From Chromohalobacter nigrandesensis (lineage in GTDB: Bacteria; Pseudomonadota; Gammaproteobacteria; Pseudomonadales; Halomonadaceae): a DNA stretch of 64,000 nucleotides. Positions 17,476-27,812 of this stretch are shown in pieces. Each line of letters starts with the position of its first letter. Position 1 is the first letter of the stretch. The stretch covers positions 1 through 64,000 of the forward strand of contig NZ_JAKGAM010000001.1 of NCBI RefSeq assembly GCF_023061285.1, read 5' to 3'. The notes beneath the pieces are model-generated. The model was not told the DNA's origin and did no database searches. It saw only the letters and a program-made list of their open reading frames with translations. The translations under genes and the position numbers were made by a program.

Positions 17476-18399
17476 TCAGGCATCTTCTTCGAGCGGCGGT
17501 GCTTCGGGATACCCATAGAGCGCATTACGGCGCTGCAGGCGAAACTCACCGAGCAACTGCTCGTAACGACGTGGCATCTCGACGCCTCGCTTGGTCACGA
17601 CATACAACGTTTCGTATACCGCTTCCGTCACCGGCAGTTCCTTGACCTGACGCTGCCAAGGCGACGTCTCGAGAACGGTCCGAGGGATCACGGTAAAGCC
17701 CAGACCACGCGCCACCGCATCCAGCACCATGCTGATCTCGTTGGAAAAACCTTGCTGCGGAAAGTGGCTCATCGAACGAAACTCCCCGGCAAAATTGCGC
17801 CGCAACAGCAGGCTGGCGTTGTTGATGCCATCGGAATAGTTCATGAAGCCCAGCGCCATGAGTTCGCTGATCGTCGTGCCAGCAAAATCAGCAGGAACGA
17901 CCAGGCATAGCGGCTCCTGATGCCAAGGCTCAAAATTGAGATCGGGGTGCTTGCTGATATCGGTGACGATACCCACGTCGAAGCGCCCCGCCAGTACCGC
18001 ATCGACGATCTCGCCATTAAAGGCGAAATCATAAGTGACCGTCAGCCCAGGATGCATTTGCTGATACCCCAGAATGAATGGGTAGAACATCAGCCCCACA
18101 CTGCCCGGTGATGCCACGCGACACTCCCCGGTATCCGGCGAGTCATTATCCAGCGAGTGACGAAACTGCTCATGCTCGGCAAACAGCTTGACGGAATAGT
18201 CATAGGCACGTCGGCCCGCCTCGGTCAGCGTGAAACGCCGGCCGTGTCGGTACAGCAAGGACTTGTCGAGATAGCGTTCCAGCTTGCGTATATGCTGGCT
18301 GACCCCGGGTTGAGTCATTTCCAGCTTACGTGCGGTATGCGTGAAGCTACCGGTTTCGACAAGCGTGATAAAGGTACGAAAATATTGCGCGTTGAACAT
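17476..18399 (-). CDS. LysR-family transcriptional regulator
   Basis: 307-aa DNA-binding protein. The N-terminal winged helix-turn-helix reads FRTFITLVETGSFTHTARKLEMTQPGVSQHIRKLE (in parts), followed by the usual linker helix and a periplasmic-binding-protein-like effector domain (about residues 90-290). Target and ligand are unknown; LysR proteins often control a divergent neighbour, here the ppnN gene. An in-frame GTG 15 nt upstream is possible, but neither start has a strong ribosome site. The acidic tail PPLEEDA ends the protein. Confidence 0.85.
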   Translation of the reverse strand: MFNAQYFRTFITLVETGSFTHTARKLEMTQPGVSQHIRKLERYLDKSLLYRHGRRFTLTEAGRRAYDYSVKLFAEHEQFRHSLDNDSPDTGECRVASPGSVGLMFYPFILGYQQMHPGLTVTYDFAFNGEIVDAVLAGRFDVGIVTDISKHPDLNFEPWHQEPLCLVVPADFAGTTISELMALGFMNYSDGINNASLLLRRNFAGEFRSMSHFPQQGFSNEISMVLDAVARGLGFTVIPRTVLETSPWQRQVKELPVTEAVYETLYVVTKRGVEMPRRYEQLLGEFRLQRRNALYGYPEAPPLEEDA

Positions 18400-18515
18400 G
18401 AAGTGAGGGTCCACCGGCTGGCGTTTCGGGGCAACTGCTTATAGGACGAAGCCATGACACGATCAACGACGGTCAGCGTGGCAATAACCGTGGCTTCGGG
18501 GGTTGTGATAACGAC

Positions 18516-18534
18516 ATCATAGCAAATCATGCTA
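18516..18534. promoter_or_regulatory. Possible LysR-type operator over a -10-like hexamer
   Basis: TAGCA-AATCA-TGCTA at 18520-18534 is an inverted repeat overlapping a minus-strand TATGAT (18516-18521), about 117 nt before the LysR-type start. LysR proteins commonly bind such dyads and repress themselves. The 300-nt region 18400-18699 holds nothing else recognised. Confidence 0.35.
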
Positions 18535-18699
18535 AACCACACATCGCTGCGTGGCCGAAGAACGCGTGTTAGCATCGAAACATGAATCAGCCCCGAATAG
18601 TGCGGTGATCGAACCCGGCGCGAAGCGCCAAAGACGTTCGTTCCGCCGCCTCATGCTGAGCTTTTCCTTCGGACTTCGTGCCGCCACAAGGATGCGTCA

Positions 18700-20064
18700 A
18701 TGCCCCAGAAACTTTCTACCATCATTTCTCCCGAAGGGAGCCTGGAAGTCCTCTCGCAGCAAGAGGTCAACCGCCTGCGTGATACCTCCGCCAACGGCCT
18801 GCGCGATTTATTGAGACGCTGCTCGCTGGCCGTGCTCAACTGCGGCAACCCTACCGATGACAGCCGCGCGCTGATGCAGGCGCACCACGATTTCGAGATC
18901 GAAGTACTTCAGCAGGACCGTGGCATTCGCCTCAAGCTCGACAACGCACCACAAAGCGCCTTCGTCGATGGACAGATGATCCGCGGGATTCGCGAGCATC
19001 TTTCCGCCGTGCTCCGCGATATCATCTACGTTCACAACGAAATCCAGCACACGCCCAAGTTCGATCTGCAACGCGGAGATGGCATCACCAATGCCGTTTT
19101 CCACATCCTGCGCAACGCCGGAACGTTGAAGTCCGCACGCGAACCCAGCCTCGTGGTGTGCTGGGGCGGCCATTCCATCACTCGTGAGGAATACGATTAC
19201 AGCAAGGACGTGGGGTATCACCTGGGATTGCGCGATCTCGACATTTGCACGGGATGCGGCCCCGGCGCCATGAAAGGCCCGATGAAGGGCGCCAACGTCG
19301 CGCATGCCAAGCAGCGTCGCCACGATGGTCGTTACCTGGGCATTTCCGAACCCGGCATCATTGCCGCCGAATCGCCCAACCCCATCGTCAACGAGTTAGT
19401 GATCATGCCCGACATCGAGAAGCGCCTCGAGGCCTTCGTGCGCGTTGGGCATGGCATCGTGATCTTTCCCGGCGGCGTGGGGACCGCCGAGGAAATCCTC
19501 TATTTGCTGGGCATTCTGCTGCATCCGGACAACGCCGACGTTCCCTTCCCGGTCGTCTTTACCGGCCCCCGCAACAGCGCCGACTACTTCAAGCGCATCG
19601 ACGAGTTCCTGACCTTCACGCTTGGAGAAAAGGCGCGTGAACGCTATCAGATCATCATCGATGACCCCACCGAGGTCGGCCGCGCCATGCGCCGCGGCGT
19701 GGATGACGTAGGCGCGTTTCGGCGTAGTCAGAACGACGCCTTCTATTTCAACTGGCGACTCAACGTCGATACCGGTTTTCAATTGCCCTTCGAACCCACT
19801 CACGAAAGCATGGCCGAGCTCGCCCTGCATCGTGAACAACCGGTGCATGAGCTCGCGGCCAACCTGCGTCGTGCGTTTTCGGGGATCGTCGCCGGCAACG
19901 TCAAGGAAGAAGGTATCCGCGCCATCGAGGAGCGCGGCCCTTTCCGTTTGCATGCCGAGCCGGATTTGATGGCGCGTCTCGACGCACTGCTGACCTCGTT
20001 CGTGGCCCAGGAACGCATGAAGCTGCCGGGCAGCGAATACGTCCCTTGTTATACGCTGGGTTGA
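18700..20064 (+). CDS. ppnN: Nucleotide 5'-monophosphate nucleosidase PpnN
   Basis: 454-aa cytoplasmic LOG-family enzyme (YgdH) that cleaves purine and pyrimidine nucleoside monophosphates to base and ribose 5-phosphate; the E. coli protein is activated by (p)ppGpp. The central Rossmann-like domain has GCGPGAMKGPMKGAN and the LOG signature PGGVGTAEE. The N-terminal domain begins MPQKLSTIISPEGSLEVLSQ as in YgdH proteins, and length matches. AAGGA lies before the ATG. Single-gene unit closed by a terminator about 130 nt on. Confidence 0.92.
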   Translation: MPQKLSTIISPEGSLEVLSQQEVNRLRDTSANGLRDLLRRCSLAVLNCGNPTDDSRALMQAHHDFEIEVLQQDRGIRLKLDNAPQSAFVDGQMIRGIREHLSAVLRDIIYVHNEIQHTPKFDLQRGDGITNAVFHILRNAGTLKSAREPSLVVCWGGHSITREEYDYSKDVGYHLGLRDLDICTGCGPGAMKGPMKGANVAHAKQRRHDGRYLGISEPGIIAAESPNPIVNELVIMPDIEKRLEAFVRVGHGIVIFPGGVGTAEEILYLLGILLHPDNADVPFPVVFTGPRNSADYFKRIDEFLTFTLGEKARERYQIIIDDPTEVGRAMRRGVDDVGAFRRSQNDAFYFNWRLNVDTGFQLPFEPTHESMAELALHREQPVHELAANLRRAFSGIVAGNVKEEGIRAIEERGPFRLHAEPDLMARLDALLTSFVAQERMKLPGSEYVPCYTLG

Positions 20065-20190
20065 GTGCCGAAGGAAAATGTCGTCTTGCAGTGCGCCAGT
20101 AACACTCGACGCTCGATAACCATTGCTTATGCAGTTGATCGTCTCATGCAATTGTTAAAACGCTAACAGTCTTCTAGACTCTCATCCATA

Positions 20191-20224
20191 CGCGAGCCCG
20201 GTCTGTGGCTCGCGTCTTTGTTTT
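20191..20224 (+). terminator. Terminator between ppnN and nemA-like gene
   Basis: Stem CGCGAGCC/GGCTCGCG with an 8-nt loop followed by TCTTTGTTTT, a good intrinsic terminator for ppnN. Confidence 0.8.
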
Positions 20225-20256
20225 CATTCACCGCCAGTCTGCAAGGAGAGCATCGC

Positions 20257-21390
20257 ATGGCTTCACTCTTCGAACCCTTCGATCTCAATGGCACGCGCTT
20301 GAACAACCGCATCGTGATGGCGCCCATGACGCGTTCACGTGCACCGGCAGATATTCCGACCGAGATGGGAGCCCTCTATTATCGCCAGCGTGCCAGCGCC
20401 GGGCTGATCATCTCCGAAGGCACCCCCATTTCGCGGCAGGGCCAGGGCTATCTCTACAATCCCGGGATTTTTGGCCCCGACCAACTGGCCGGCTGGGCCA
20501 AGGCCACAAGCGCCGTACACGAGCGCGGTGGTATCTTCTTCGCCCAGATCTGGCACGTGGGGCGCGTTTCCCATACCACGGTTCAGGTGGCTGGTGCGTC
20601 ACCTGTCGGCCCCAGCGACAAGCAAGGCGGCATGGCCTTTGGCTATAACGACGACGGCCAGCCGGATATGCTCAAGGCCAGCCAGCCGCGCCGTCTCGAG
20701 ACCCATGAAGTACACGAGATCGTACGCGACTTCTCCCAGGCCGCGGTCAATTCCCGCGATGTCGGCTTCGATGGCGTCGAAATTCACGCTGCCAACGGCT
20801 ACCTCTTCGAGCAATTCCTCAACCCCGGCGTCAACGACCGTGACGACGAATACGGCGGTTCGCGCGAAAATCGCTGCCGCTTGCTGCTCGAGGTCGTCGA
20901 TGAAGTCAGCAAGATGATTGGCGCGCGACGCGTCGGGGTTCGCCTGTCACCGTTCGGCACGCTGTTCGACATGCCGGAGTACGATGACAATGGCGAGACC
21001 TATCTCTACCTCGCACGCGAATTCAACAAGCGCGGCCTCGCCTACGTGCACCTGCATGACCAGGGCGGACAAGGCATGCCCCCGATGCCGCGCGACTACT
21101 TGCGCAAATTCCGTGATGTCTATCAAGGCAATCTGCTGCTCGCCGGCAACCTCGATCAGGCAGAAGCCGAGAAGCTGGTCAGCGAAGGCACCATCGATCT
21201 ACCGGTATTCGGGCGTTATTTCACCTCGAACCCCGACCTGGTCGAGCGGATGCAAAACGGCTGGCCTTTGGCGGACTTCGATGCCAACACGTTCTATGGC
21301 GGCGATGCCCGCGGCTATGTGGACTTCCCCACCTATCCCGAGGAACAAGCACGTCTGGCTCGCGAAGAGATGCTTCGCGAAAAGTCCTGA
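20257..21390 (+). CDS. nemA: Old yellow enzyme family alkene reductase (NemA-like)
   Basis: 377-aa FMN-dependent, NAD(P)H-using reductase of activated alkenes, maleimides and nitro compounds. The (beta/alpha)8 barrel shows MAPMTRSRA at the N-terminus, QIWHVGRVSH, the substrate-binding His/Asn pair in EIHAANGYLFEQFL, and GVRLSPFG. AAGGAGAG sits 6 nt before the ATG, and the start is preferred over an upstream frame that runs through the ppnN terminator. No TetR-type NemR regulator is adjacent. A terminator follows. Confidence 0.88.
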   Translation: MASLFEPFDLNGTRLNNRIVMAPMTRSRAPADIPTEMGALYYRQRASAGLIISEGTPISRQGQGYLYNPGIFGPDQLAGWAKATSAVHERGGIFFAQIWHVGRVSHTTVQVAGASPVGPSDKQGGMAFGYNDDGQPDMLKASQPRRLETHEVHEIVRDFSQAAVNSRDVGFDGVEIHAANGYLFEQFLNPGVNDRDDEYGGSRENRCRLLLEVVDEVSKMIGARRVGVRLSPFGTLFDMPEYDDNGETYLYLAREFNKRGLAYVHLHDQGGQGMPPMPRDYLRKFRDVYQGNLLLAGNLDQAEAEKLVSEGTIDLPVFGRYFTSNPDLVERMQNGWPLADFDANTFYGGDARGYVDFPTYPEEQARLAREEMLREKS

Positions 21391-21411
21391 TAGGAAATAG
21401 CACGTGCTCGC

Positions 21412-21452
21412 GAAACGAAAAACCCCCGGTCCATGGGATCGGGGGTTTCGCA
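21412..21452. terminator. Bidirectional terminator after nemA-like gene
   Basis: AAACCCCCG/CGGGGGTTT stem with flanking A and T tracts, between the convergent nemA-like and small membrane protein genes. Confidence 0.8.
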
Positions 21453-21492
21453 TTTAAACCGAGCGTGATTCGAGATCCAGCACCCAGAAGAC

Positions 21493-21870
21493 TTACTGCC
21501 GAGCGCGCCAGCCTGTCGAGATTGCGTGAAGCAACAAGCCGGCCGTGGCGCCATGCGACAGCACGGTCGCCCACCCGGCCCTGGTACTTGCCAGACCATA
21601 ATGCCAGGTGGCCATCACCACGCCCCCGACCACGAATGACAAGACCAACCACTTGAGCAGTGCTGGAAGTAGACGGCGCTGCTTTGTCGTCATGCGCCGC
21701 CAATAGGCGATGATGACGACAGCCAACCCCGCCGCGACCATGGCCAGCAAACCACTGTGGGTGTCATAGCCCCCCAGTTGATAGCGAGGCCAGGAGCACA
21801 GCGTCACGAGCAGAAGCCCGATCATGACACTCAGGCGCGCAGCGGAAGGTGACATCGTCGTATCGCCCAT
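21493..21870 (-). CDS. Small membrane protein coupled to flavodoxin
   Basis: 125-aa protein with about four hydrophobic segments (LSVMIGLLLVTL, LLAMVAAGLAVVIIAY, WLVLSFVVGGVVMATW, VLSHGATAGLLLHAI). No family recognised. Its ATG at 21870 overlaps the flavodoxin stop by one base (TGATG), so translation is probably coupled. The pairing suggests, without proof, a membrane partner for the flavodoxin, perhaps a redox-linked one. It is the last gene before a terminator. Confidence 0.65.
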   Translation of the reverse strand: MGDTTMSPSAARLSVMIGLLLVTLCSWPRYQLGGYDTHSGLLAMVAAGLAVVIIAYWRRMTTKQRRLLPALLKWLVLSFVVGGVVMATWHYGLASTRAGWATVLSHGATAGLLLHAISTGWRARQ

Positions 21871-22331
21871 CACGCAGCCTGCAATCCTTGCTCGTCGATC
21901 CACGACTCGACCCAGGGAATAGCAGCATCATCGGCCATGAAGGTCTCCATGGCGTCGATTTCCAGACGCTCGCCCAAGCGTTGAGCGCCGAGATCTTCCA
22001 GCAAAGCATCCAGCGCTCGCCCAGCGCCGCAGAACGTATCGCCATAGGAGCTATCTCCCAGGGCGATCAGCCCATAGCGACACCCGGCCAGCGCAGGCGG
22101 CGATTCGCGGAGATCACGCGCGAAAGGCACGAAATTGCCGGGGAAATCACCGCTACCGGTCGTGGAAACGCAGAATAAGGCGAGATCGGGCAAGGGATCG
22201 AGATCGTCGAGGGTGGGCTGTTCTAAGATCGCTACCTCATAGCCCACTTGCTCGAAAAGCGGCGCCACCTGCTCGGCAGCGTCCAGAGCGCCACCGTATA
22301 CGGTGCCTACGAAGATTTTGATGCTTGGCAT
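21870..22331 (-). CDS. MioC/short-chain flavodoxin
   Basis: 153-aa FMN-binding electron carrier. The phosphate loop is GTVYGGALDAAEQV, the isoalloxazine loops are STTGSGDFPGN and ALGDSSYGDTFCGAGR, as in MioC and the flavodoxin domains of sulfite reductase. It is too short for cytochrome reductase fusions. The start at 22331 gives MPSIKIFVGTV; its ribosome site is weak. It overlaps the small membrane protein gene downstream. No oriC lies nearby, so MioC's chromosomal context is not shared. Confidence 0.82.
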   Translation of the reverse strand: MPSIKIFVGTVYGGALDAAEQVAPLFEQVGYEVAILEQPTLDDLDPLPDLALFCVSTTGSGDFPGNFVPFARDLRESPPALAGCRYGLIALGDSSYGDTFCGAGRALDALLEDLGAQRLGERLEIDAMETFMADDAAIPWVESWIDEQGLQAA

Positions 22332-22411
22332 GCAGTTCAGTCGTCGATTTAACGGTAAATGTGGGCGCCATGCTAGCACATGCATGACACGTCGTTAGCG
22401 TCTCGAATGAA

Positions 22412-22471
22412 AATGAACGACACGATCCCGGGCGCTCGCAAGCCCCCGAGATTACCCGAGATCGTGTCATT
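22412..22471 (-). terminator. Terminator after ihfA
   Basis: Long hairpin with GACACGATC/GATCGTGTC plus GGG/CCC inner pairing and a CATTTTCATT tail on the minus strand, placed just after ihfA and closing the translation-gene cluster. Confidence 0.6.
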
Positions 22472-22493
22472 GCATGGGCGGAACGCGGCAACG

Positions 22494-22802
22494 TCAGTGA
22501 ATGACGTCTGCGTCGTCGAAATCCTCGACCCGCGCCTTGAGCTTCTGTCCAGGACGAAACGTCACCACACGACGCGCCGAGATAGGGATTTCTTCGCCGG
22601 TCTTGGGATTACGTCCCGGACGTTCACGCTTATCGCGCAAATCGAAGTTTCCGAACCCGGACAGTTTGACCTGCTCGTTTTCGCGTAGGCAGCTGCGGAT
22701 TTCCTCGAAAAAGGCTTCGACCATCGACTTTGCTTCGCGCTTGGAAAAACCCAGCTCAGCATGCAGATGTTCGGCCAAATCCGCTTTGGTCAGCGCCCCC
22801 AT
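22494..22802 (-). CDS. ihfA: Integration host factor alpha subunit
   Basis: 102-aa DNA-bending protein that pairs with IhfB. The N-terminal helices ([21 protein letters not shown]) and the beta-arm region [34 protein letters not shown] (in parts) with the intercalating Pro in GRNPKTG are diagnostic of IhfA. It sits 28 nt downstream of pheT, the order seen in E. coli. GAGG lies 8 nt before the ATG. Confidence 0.97.
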   Translation of the reverse strand: MGALTKADLAEHLHAELGFSKREAKSMVEAFFEEIRSCLRENEQVKLSGFGNFDLRDKRERPGRNPKTGEEIPISARRVVTFRPGQKLKARVEDFDDADVIH

Positions 22803-22830
22803 GCTCTCATCCTCGTAACGGCTGATAGGA

Positions 22831-25212
22831 TCAACTCCTCAGGACCGCCGCGAAGCGCGTTTTCGCTTCGCCGACGATGGCATCGACTAACTGATTGATT
22901 TCATCGTCATTGAGCGTGCGCGAAGGATGCTGCCAGGTCAAGCCCAAGGCAAGACTCTTGTGGCCTTTTTCGATCCCCTCACCCTGATAGACATCGAACA
23001 ATCGCATGTCGACCAGCCATTCTCCGGCCTGCTCGCGCATGACGTCCATCAAGGCCATGACCGGCACCTCGTCACGCACGACCAACGCCAGATCGCGACG
23101 CACGTCCGGATGCCGCGATAGAGGCGCGAAGGCCGGCAGTTCGCCCTGGGTCAATGCCTCCACTTCCAGCTCGAATACATAAGCATTGGTCTTGATGCCC
23201 AAGCTGGCACGAACACCGGGATGCAAGGCACCGACCCAGCCTACATGACGGTCGTCACACATAATGCGCGCTGTCTGACCGGGATGAAGCCCCGGATGCT
23301 CGCCGGCATCGAAACGCCATGCCCCAGGCTGCTGGGTCAACGCCATCAGGCTTTCCAGGTCACCCTTGAGATCGAAAAAGTCGACGTTCTCGCGCGATGA
23401 AGACCATCCTTCCGGGTGTCTCGGCCCACACACGATACCCCCGAACATCGCCACCTGCTCGAGATCATCCAACTCGCCACGGAACACGAGTCCCGTTTCG
23501 AACAGGCGAATCCGTGCTTGCTGGCGGTTGAGGTTGTGGCTCAACGCCTTGACCAGACCAGGTAGCAAGCTGGCCCGCATGACCGACATATCGGTCGAGA
23601 TGGGATTGGCCAGATAAGGCGCCACCGCGCCCGGCGTCAAGGTCTCTTGCAGCTCGGGCGCGACGAAACTGTAGGTGATCGCTTCTTGATAACCGCGTGC
23701 CACCAAGTGTCGACGTAGACGTGCCAGCGGCTGGTGGGCTTCGTTGGAAGCACTCAGTTTCAGACGCGCGGAAGGACGCCGCACGGGAACCTGGTCGTAA
23801 CCATGAATCCGCGCCAGCTCCTCTATAAGATCTTCCTCGAGCGTGATATCGAAGCGCCAGCTAGGCACCGTCACCCGCCATCCTGCCTCCATGGCAGCGA
23901 CGCGCATTCCCAGGCGAGACAGGATATCCACGACATCGTCATCAGCCATGACCAGGGCCAGGCATTGGTCGAGACGCTCACGGCGCAGGACGACCTCATG
24001 ACCTAGCGGCAAATGCTCTGGGCTCATGACGTCAGTCACCGGCCCGGGTTCTCCCCCGACGATGCTCAACAGCAATTGCGTGGCCCGCTCGATGGCAATC
24101 TGCGCCAATTGCGGGTCGACACCCCGCTCGAAACGATGCGACGCATCGGTATGCAGGCCATAAGAACGCGCCTGCCCCGCCACTGCCAGCGGCGAGAAGA
24201 ACGCCGACTCCAGGAAAATATCCTGCGTCGATGCATTGACGCCGGAGGCCTCGCCACCCATGACCCCGGCAATCGCCAACGGCTGCTTTTCATCGGCGAT
24301 CACCAGGGTGCCCGCACGCAGGGCAATATCCTGGCCATCGAGCAACGTCAAACGCTCCCCGTCTTGCGCCTCGCGGACCACAATGGCGTCATTCAAGCGC
24401 GCCAAGTCGAAGGCATGCATCGGCTGCCCGAGTTCCAGCATCACGTAATTGGTGACATCGACGATCGGATCAATGGCACGAACGCCGCTGCGACGCAGGC
24501 GCTCGGTCATCCATAGCGGTGTGCTCGCCGAGACATCGACACCACGAATGATGCGCCCCGCATAACGTGGACATTTCTCTGGCGACTCGACACGCACCGG
24601 AAACGACGCTTGATGCGCCGCCGGAACCATGTCGGTCTCCGGTGCCGTCACCGGTAGACGACTCAACACGCCGACCTCACGCGCCATCCCCTTGAGGCTC
24701 AAGCAATCGCCACGATTGGGCGTCAGATCCACCTCGATGGCATGATCGTCCAGCGCCAGCCAATCGCGCAGGGAAGCGCCGATGGGCGCCTCTTCGGACA
24801 ACACCAGAATGCCCGCCGAGGTGCCTTCTTCCAGCTCGAGCTCGGAGGCCGAGCAAATCATGCCACGCGATTCCACACCGCGTAACTTGGCTTTCGTGAT
24901 CTTGAAATCGCCGGGCAGCGTTGCATTCACCCGGGCGAAGGGCACTTTTTGCCCGACCGCCACGTTGGGAGCACCACACACGACTTGCATCGGCTCATCG
25001 CTACCATCATTGACTTGGCAAACATTAAGCTTGTCAGCGCTGGGATGGGGTTCCTTGGCGACCACCTCGGCGACGACGACGCCCTCGAAATCGCCGGCCA
25101 CCGCCTCGATGGCGTCGACTTCCAGCCCGGCCATCGTGATCCGGTCAGCAAGCGCCTGCGTCGTGAGTTCGGGTGACACCCAATCGCGCAACCATGTTTC
25201 GGAAAATCTCAT
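22831..25212 (-). CDS. pheT: Phenylalanyl-tRNA synthetase beta subunit
   Basis: 793-aa beta subunit of the (alpha-beta)2 enzyme charging tRNA-Phe. An EMAP-like tRNA-binding domain (about residues 40-150) is followed by B3/B4 editing, B5 ([10 protein letters not shown] region) and a C-terminal ferredoxin-fold anticodon-binding domain ([15 protein letters not shown]). Length equals the usual 790-795. AGGAAG lies before the ATG; pheS ends 26 nt upstream. Confidence 0.97.
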   Translation of the reverse strand: MRFSETWLRDWVSPELTTQALADRITMAGLEVDAIEAVAGDFEGVVVAEVVAKEPHPSADKLNVCQVNDGSDEPMQVVCGAPNVAVGQKVPFARVNATLPGDFKITKAKLRGVESRGMICSASELELEEGTSAGILVLSEEAPIGASLRDWLALDDHAIEVDLTPNRGDCLSLKGMAREVGVLSRLPVTAPETDMVPAAHQASFPVRVESPEKCPRYAGRIIRGVDVSASTPLWMTERLRRSGVRAIDPIVDVTNYVMLELGQPMHAFDLARLNDAIVVREAQDGERLTLLDGQDIALRAGTLVIADEKQPLAIAGVMGGEASGVNASTQDIFLESAFFSPLAVAGQARSYGLHTDASHRFERGVDPQLAQIAIERATQLLLSIVGGEPGPVTDVMSPEHLPLGHEVVLRRERLDQCLALVMADDDVVDILSRLGMRVAAMEAGWRVTVPSWRFDITLEEDLIEELARIHGYDQVPVRRPSARLKLSASNEAHQPLARLRRHLVARGYQEAITYSFVAPELQETLTPGAVAPYLANPISTDMSVMRASLLPGLVKALSHNLNRQQARIRLFETGLVFRGELDDLEQVAMFGGIVCGPRHPEGWSSSRENVDFFDLKGDLESLMALTQQPGAWRFDAGEHPGLHPGQTARIMCDDRHVGWVGALHPGVRASLGIKTNAYVFELEVEALTQGELPAFAPLSRHPDVRRDLALVVRDEVPVMALMDVMREQAGEWLVDMRLFDVYQGEGIEKGHKSLALGLTWQHPSRTLNDDEINQLVDAIVGEAKTRFAAVLRS

Positions 25213-25238
25213 GTTTCTTCCTGTGTCCTAGTCGCAGA

Positions 25239-26297
<1,059 letters not shown>

Positions 26298-26467
26298 CTA
26301 CGCGAGCGAATCGCGTCGTTGCGTGGTACTCGAACACTCGCCTAACCCCATGTTATGTCTCGTGTTCTGTATTCCATGCGCCTCGCGCTTCATCCCGCTC
26401 GTCTATTTATTCAGCATTTCCCTAAGTGCCCATGATAGACCATCGCATATAAAGTGATGGCCCAGAC

Positions 26468-26502
26468 AAAAAAACAGGGGAAGAGCGGCTGCTCTCCCCC
26501 TG
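26468..26502 (-). terminator. Terminator/attenuator between rplT and pheS
   Basis: On the minus strand, a GC-rich 12-bp stem (CAGGGGGAGAGC/GCTCTTCCCCTG) is followed by seven T residues. It lies about 50 nt after rplT and 210 nt before pheS. It could end the rplT transcript or act as an attenuator, as the E. coli pheM leader does; no Phe-rich leader peptide was found between it and rplT or pheS. Confidence 0.8.
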
Positions 26503-26552
26503 CGGCTTCATGCGCATGATGAGACACTCATGAAGAACATCTCATCCGGCCA

Positions 26553-26906
26553 TTACTGAGCAGCCTTGGCCTTATCGACGATCGCGGCAAAGGCAGACTT
26601 TTCATGGACGGCGAGATCGGCCAGTACCTTGCGGTCGATCTCGATGCCGGACTTCTTCAGACCGGCGATGAAGCGGCTGTAGGACAGACCGTTGGCACGA
26701 GATGCCGCATTGATACGCGCGATCCACAGTGCACGGAACTGACGCTTGCGCTGACGACGGTCACGATAGGCATACTGACCTGCCTTGATAACCGCCTGTT
26801 TGGCAACGCGAAATACGCGAGAGCGCGCACCGTAATAGCCTTTGGCCTGCTTCAGAATCTTCTTGTGTCGACGACGAGCGACGACACCACGCTTGACACG
26901 AGTCAT
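26553..26906 (-). CDS. rplT: Ribosomal protein L20
   Basis: 117-aa large-subunit protein needed for 50S assembly; in E. coli it represses rpmI-rplT translation. Very basic N-terminus [18 protein letters not shown] and [22 protein letters not shown] are diagnostic. AGGAG lies 6 nt before the ATG. Confidence 0.98.
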   Translation of the reverse strand: MTRVKRGVVARRRHKKILKQAKGYYGARSRVFRVAKQAVIKAGQYAYRDRRQRKRQFRALWIARINAASRANGLSYSRFIAGLKKSGIEIDRKVLADLAVHEKSAFAAIVDKAKAAQ

Positions 26907-26958
26907 GACTTACTCCTGACGTTTAAAATCGACAACCTGTACTTTTGAATACAAGTAC

Positions 26959-27153
26959 TCAGAGGTTCGGCAGCATGCGTTGAACCAGCTGCTTGTCGGC
27001 ACCGTGAATCTGCTTCATGCCGCGCAGCTGACGCTTACGCTTGGTCGACTTCTTGGTCAGGATGTGACTGCGGAAAGACTGCTTGTGCTTGAAGCCATGG
27101 GCAGTCTTCTTGAAGCGCTTCGCAGCGCCGCTGTTACTCTTGATTTTAGGCAT
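26959..27153 (-). CDS. rpmI: Ribosomal protein L35
   Basis: 64-aa basic ribosomal protein ([17 protein letters not shown], ending RMLPNL). The ATG at 27153 gives the universal N-terminus; a five-codon upstream extension is rejected. Two hairpins lie just upstream, the second closing near the ribosome site. Confidence 0.98.
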   Translation of the reverse strand: MPKIKSNSGAAKRFKKTAHGFKHKQSFRSHILTKKSTKRKRQLRGMKQIHGADKQLVQRMLPNL

Positions 27154-27160
27154 GAGGGAA

Positions 27161-27217
27161 ATCTCCACTCGGTTTCTTCAGAAAACCCGAGGCCGGCAGT
27201 CGGCGGTACCGACTGCC
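27161..27217 (-). promoter_or_regulatory. Possible L20-responsive leader of rpmI-rplT
   Basis: Two adjacent hairpins between infC and rpmI: one with perfect 9-bp arms (GGCAGTCGG/CCGACTGCC, 27195-27217) and one with CTCGG-TTT/AAA-CCGAG pairing (27168-27191) next to the GGAGAT ribosome site. In E. coli and others L20 represses this operon through structures at the same place. Fold and binding here are inference. Confidence 0.4.
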
Positions 27218-27235
27218 CGTTAAACCGCCAACGGA

Positions 27236-27775
27236 TCACTTCTTTTTGGGCGCCAGGATCATGATCATCTGACGACCTTCCATCTTGGGGAAGGATTCGA
27301 CAGCCGCCATGTCTTCGAGGTCCCCAGCAATCCGTTCCATCAGCTTACGGCCGATGTCCTGGTGTGCCATCTCACGACCACGAAAACGTAACGTGACCTT
27401 GCCCTTGTCGCCCGCTTCGAGGAAACGAATCAGGTTTTTCAACTTCACCTGGTAATCGCCCTCGTCAGTACCAGGTCGGAATTTGACTTCCTTGACCTGG
27501 ATCTGCTTGGTTTTCTTCTTCTGAGCAGCTTTCTGCTTTTTCTGCTCGAAGATGAATTTGCCGTAATCCATTATCTTACAAACGATCGGATCGGCATTGG
27601 AAATCTGTACGAGGTCCATACCCTCCGCTTCGGCACGCTCCAGGGCATCGCTGGTCGGCACGATGCCAAGCTGTTCACCGTCGCTGGCGATCAAGCGTAC
27701 CTGATCTTCGGTAATCCGCTCATTCATTGGTGGGCGCTTTTCCTGTGGGCGCCCTCTGGGGTTGCTTCTCTTGAT
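27236..27775 (-). CDS. infC: Translation initiation factor IF-3, AUC start
   Basis: 179-aa factor that binds 30S, rejects non-AUG starts and keeps subunits apart. N-domain [14 protein letters not shown], linker [22 protein letters not shown] (in parts), C-domain [13 protein letters not shown] and [13 protein letters not shown]. The first ATG (27727) would drop the conserved basic N-terminus. Reading back in frame gives [15 protein letters not shown], preceded by ATC at 27773-27775 with GGAGA 7 nt upstream and no in-frame ATG, GTG or TTG between that ribosome site and 27727. E. coli infC starts at AUU for autoregulation; AUC here would serve the same end. Confidence 0.93.
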   Translation of the reverse strand: MKRSNPRGRPQEKRPPMNERITEDQVRLIASDGEQLGIVPTSDALERAEAEGMDLVQISNADPIVCKIMDYGKFIFEQKKQKAAQKKKTKQIQVKEVKFRPGTDEGDYQVKLKNLIRFLEAGDKGKVTLRFRGREMAHQDIGRKLMERIAGDLEDMAAVESFPKMEGRQMIMILAPKKK

Positions 27776-27812
27776 GGTTCCGTCTCCACTTTTGCCTTGG
27801 AAGATGTCGCTA

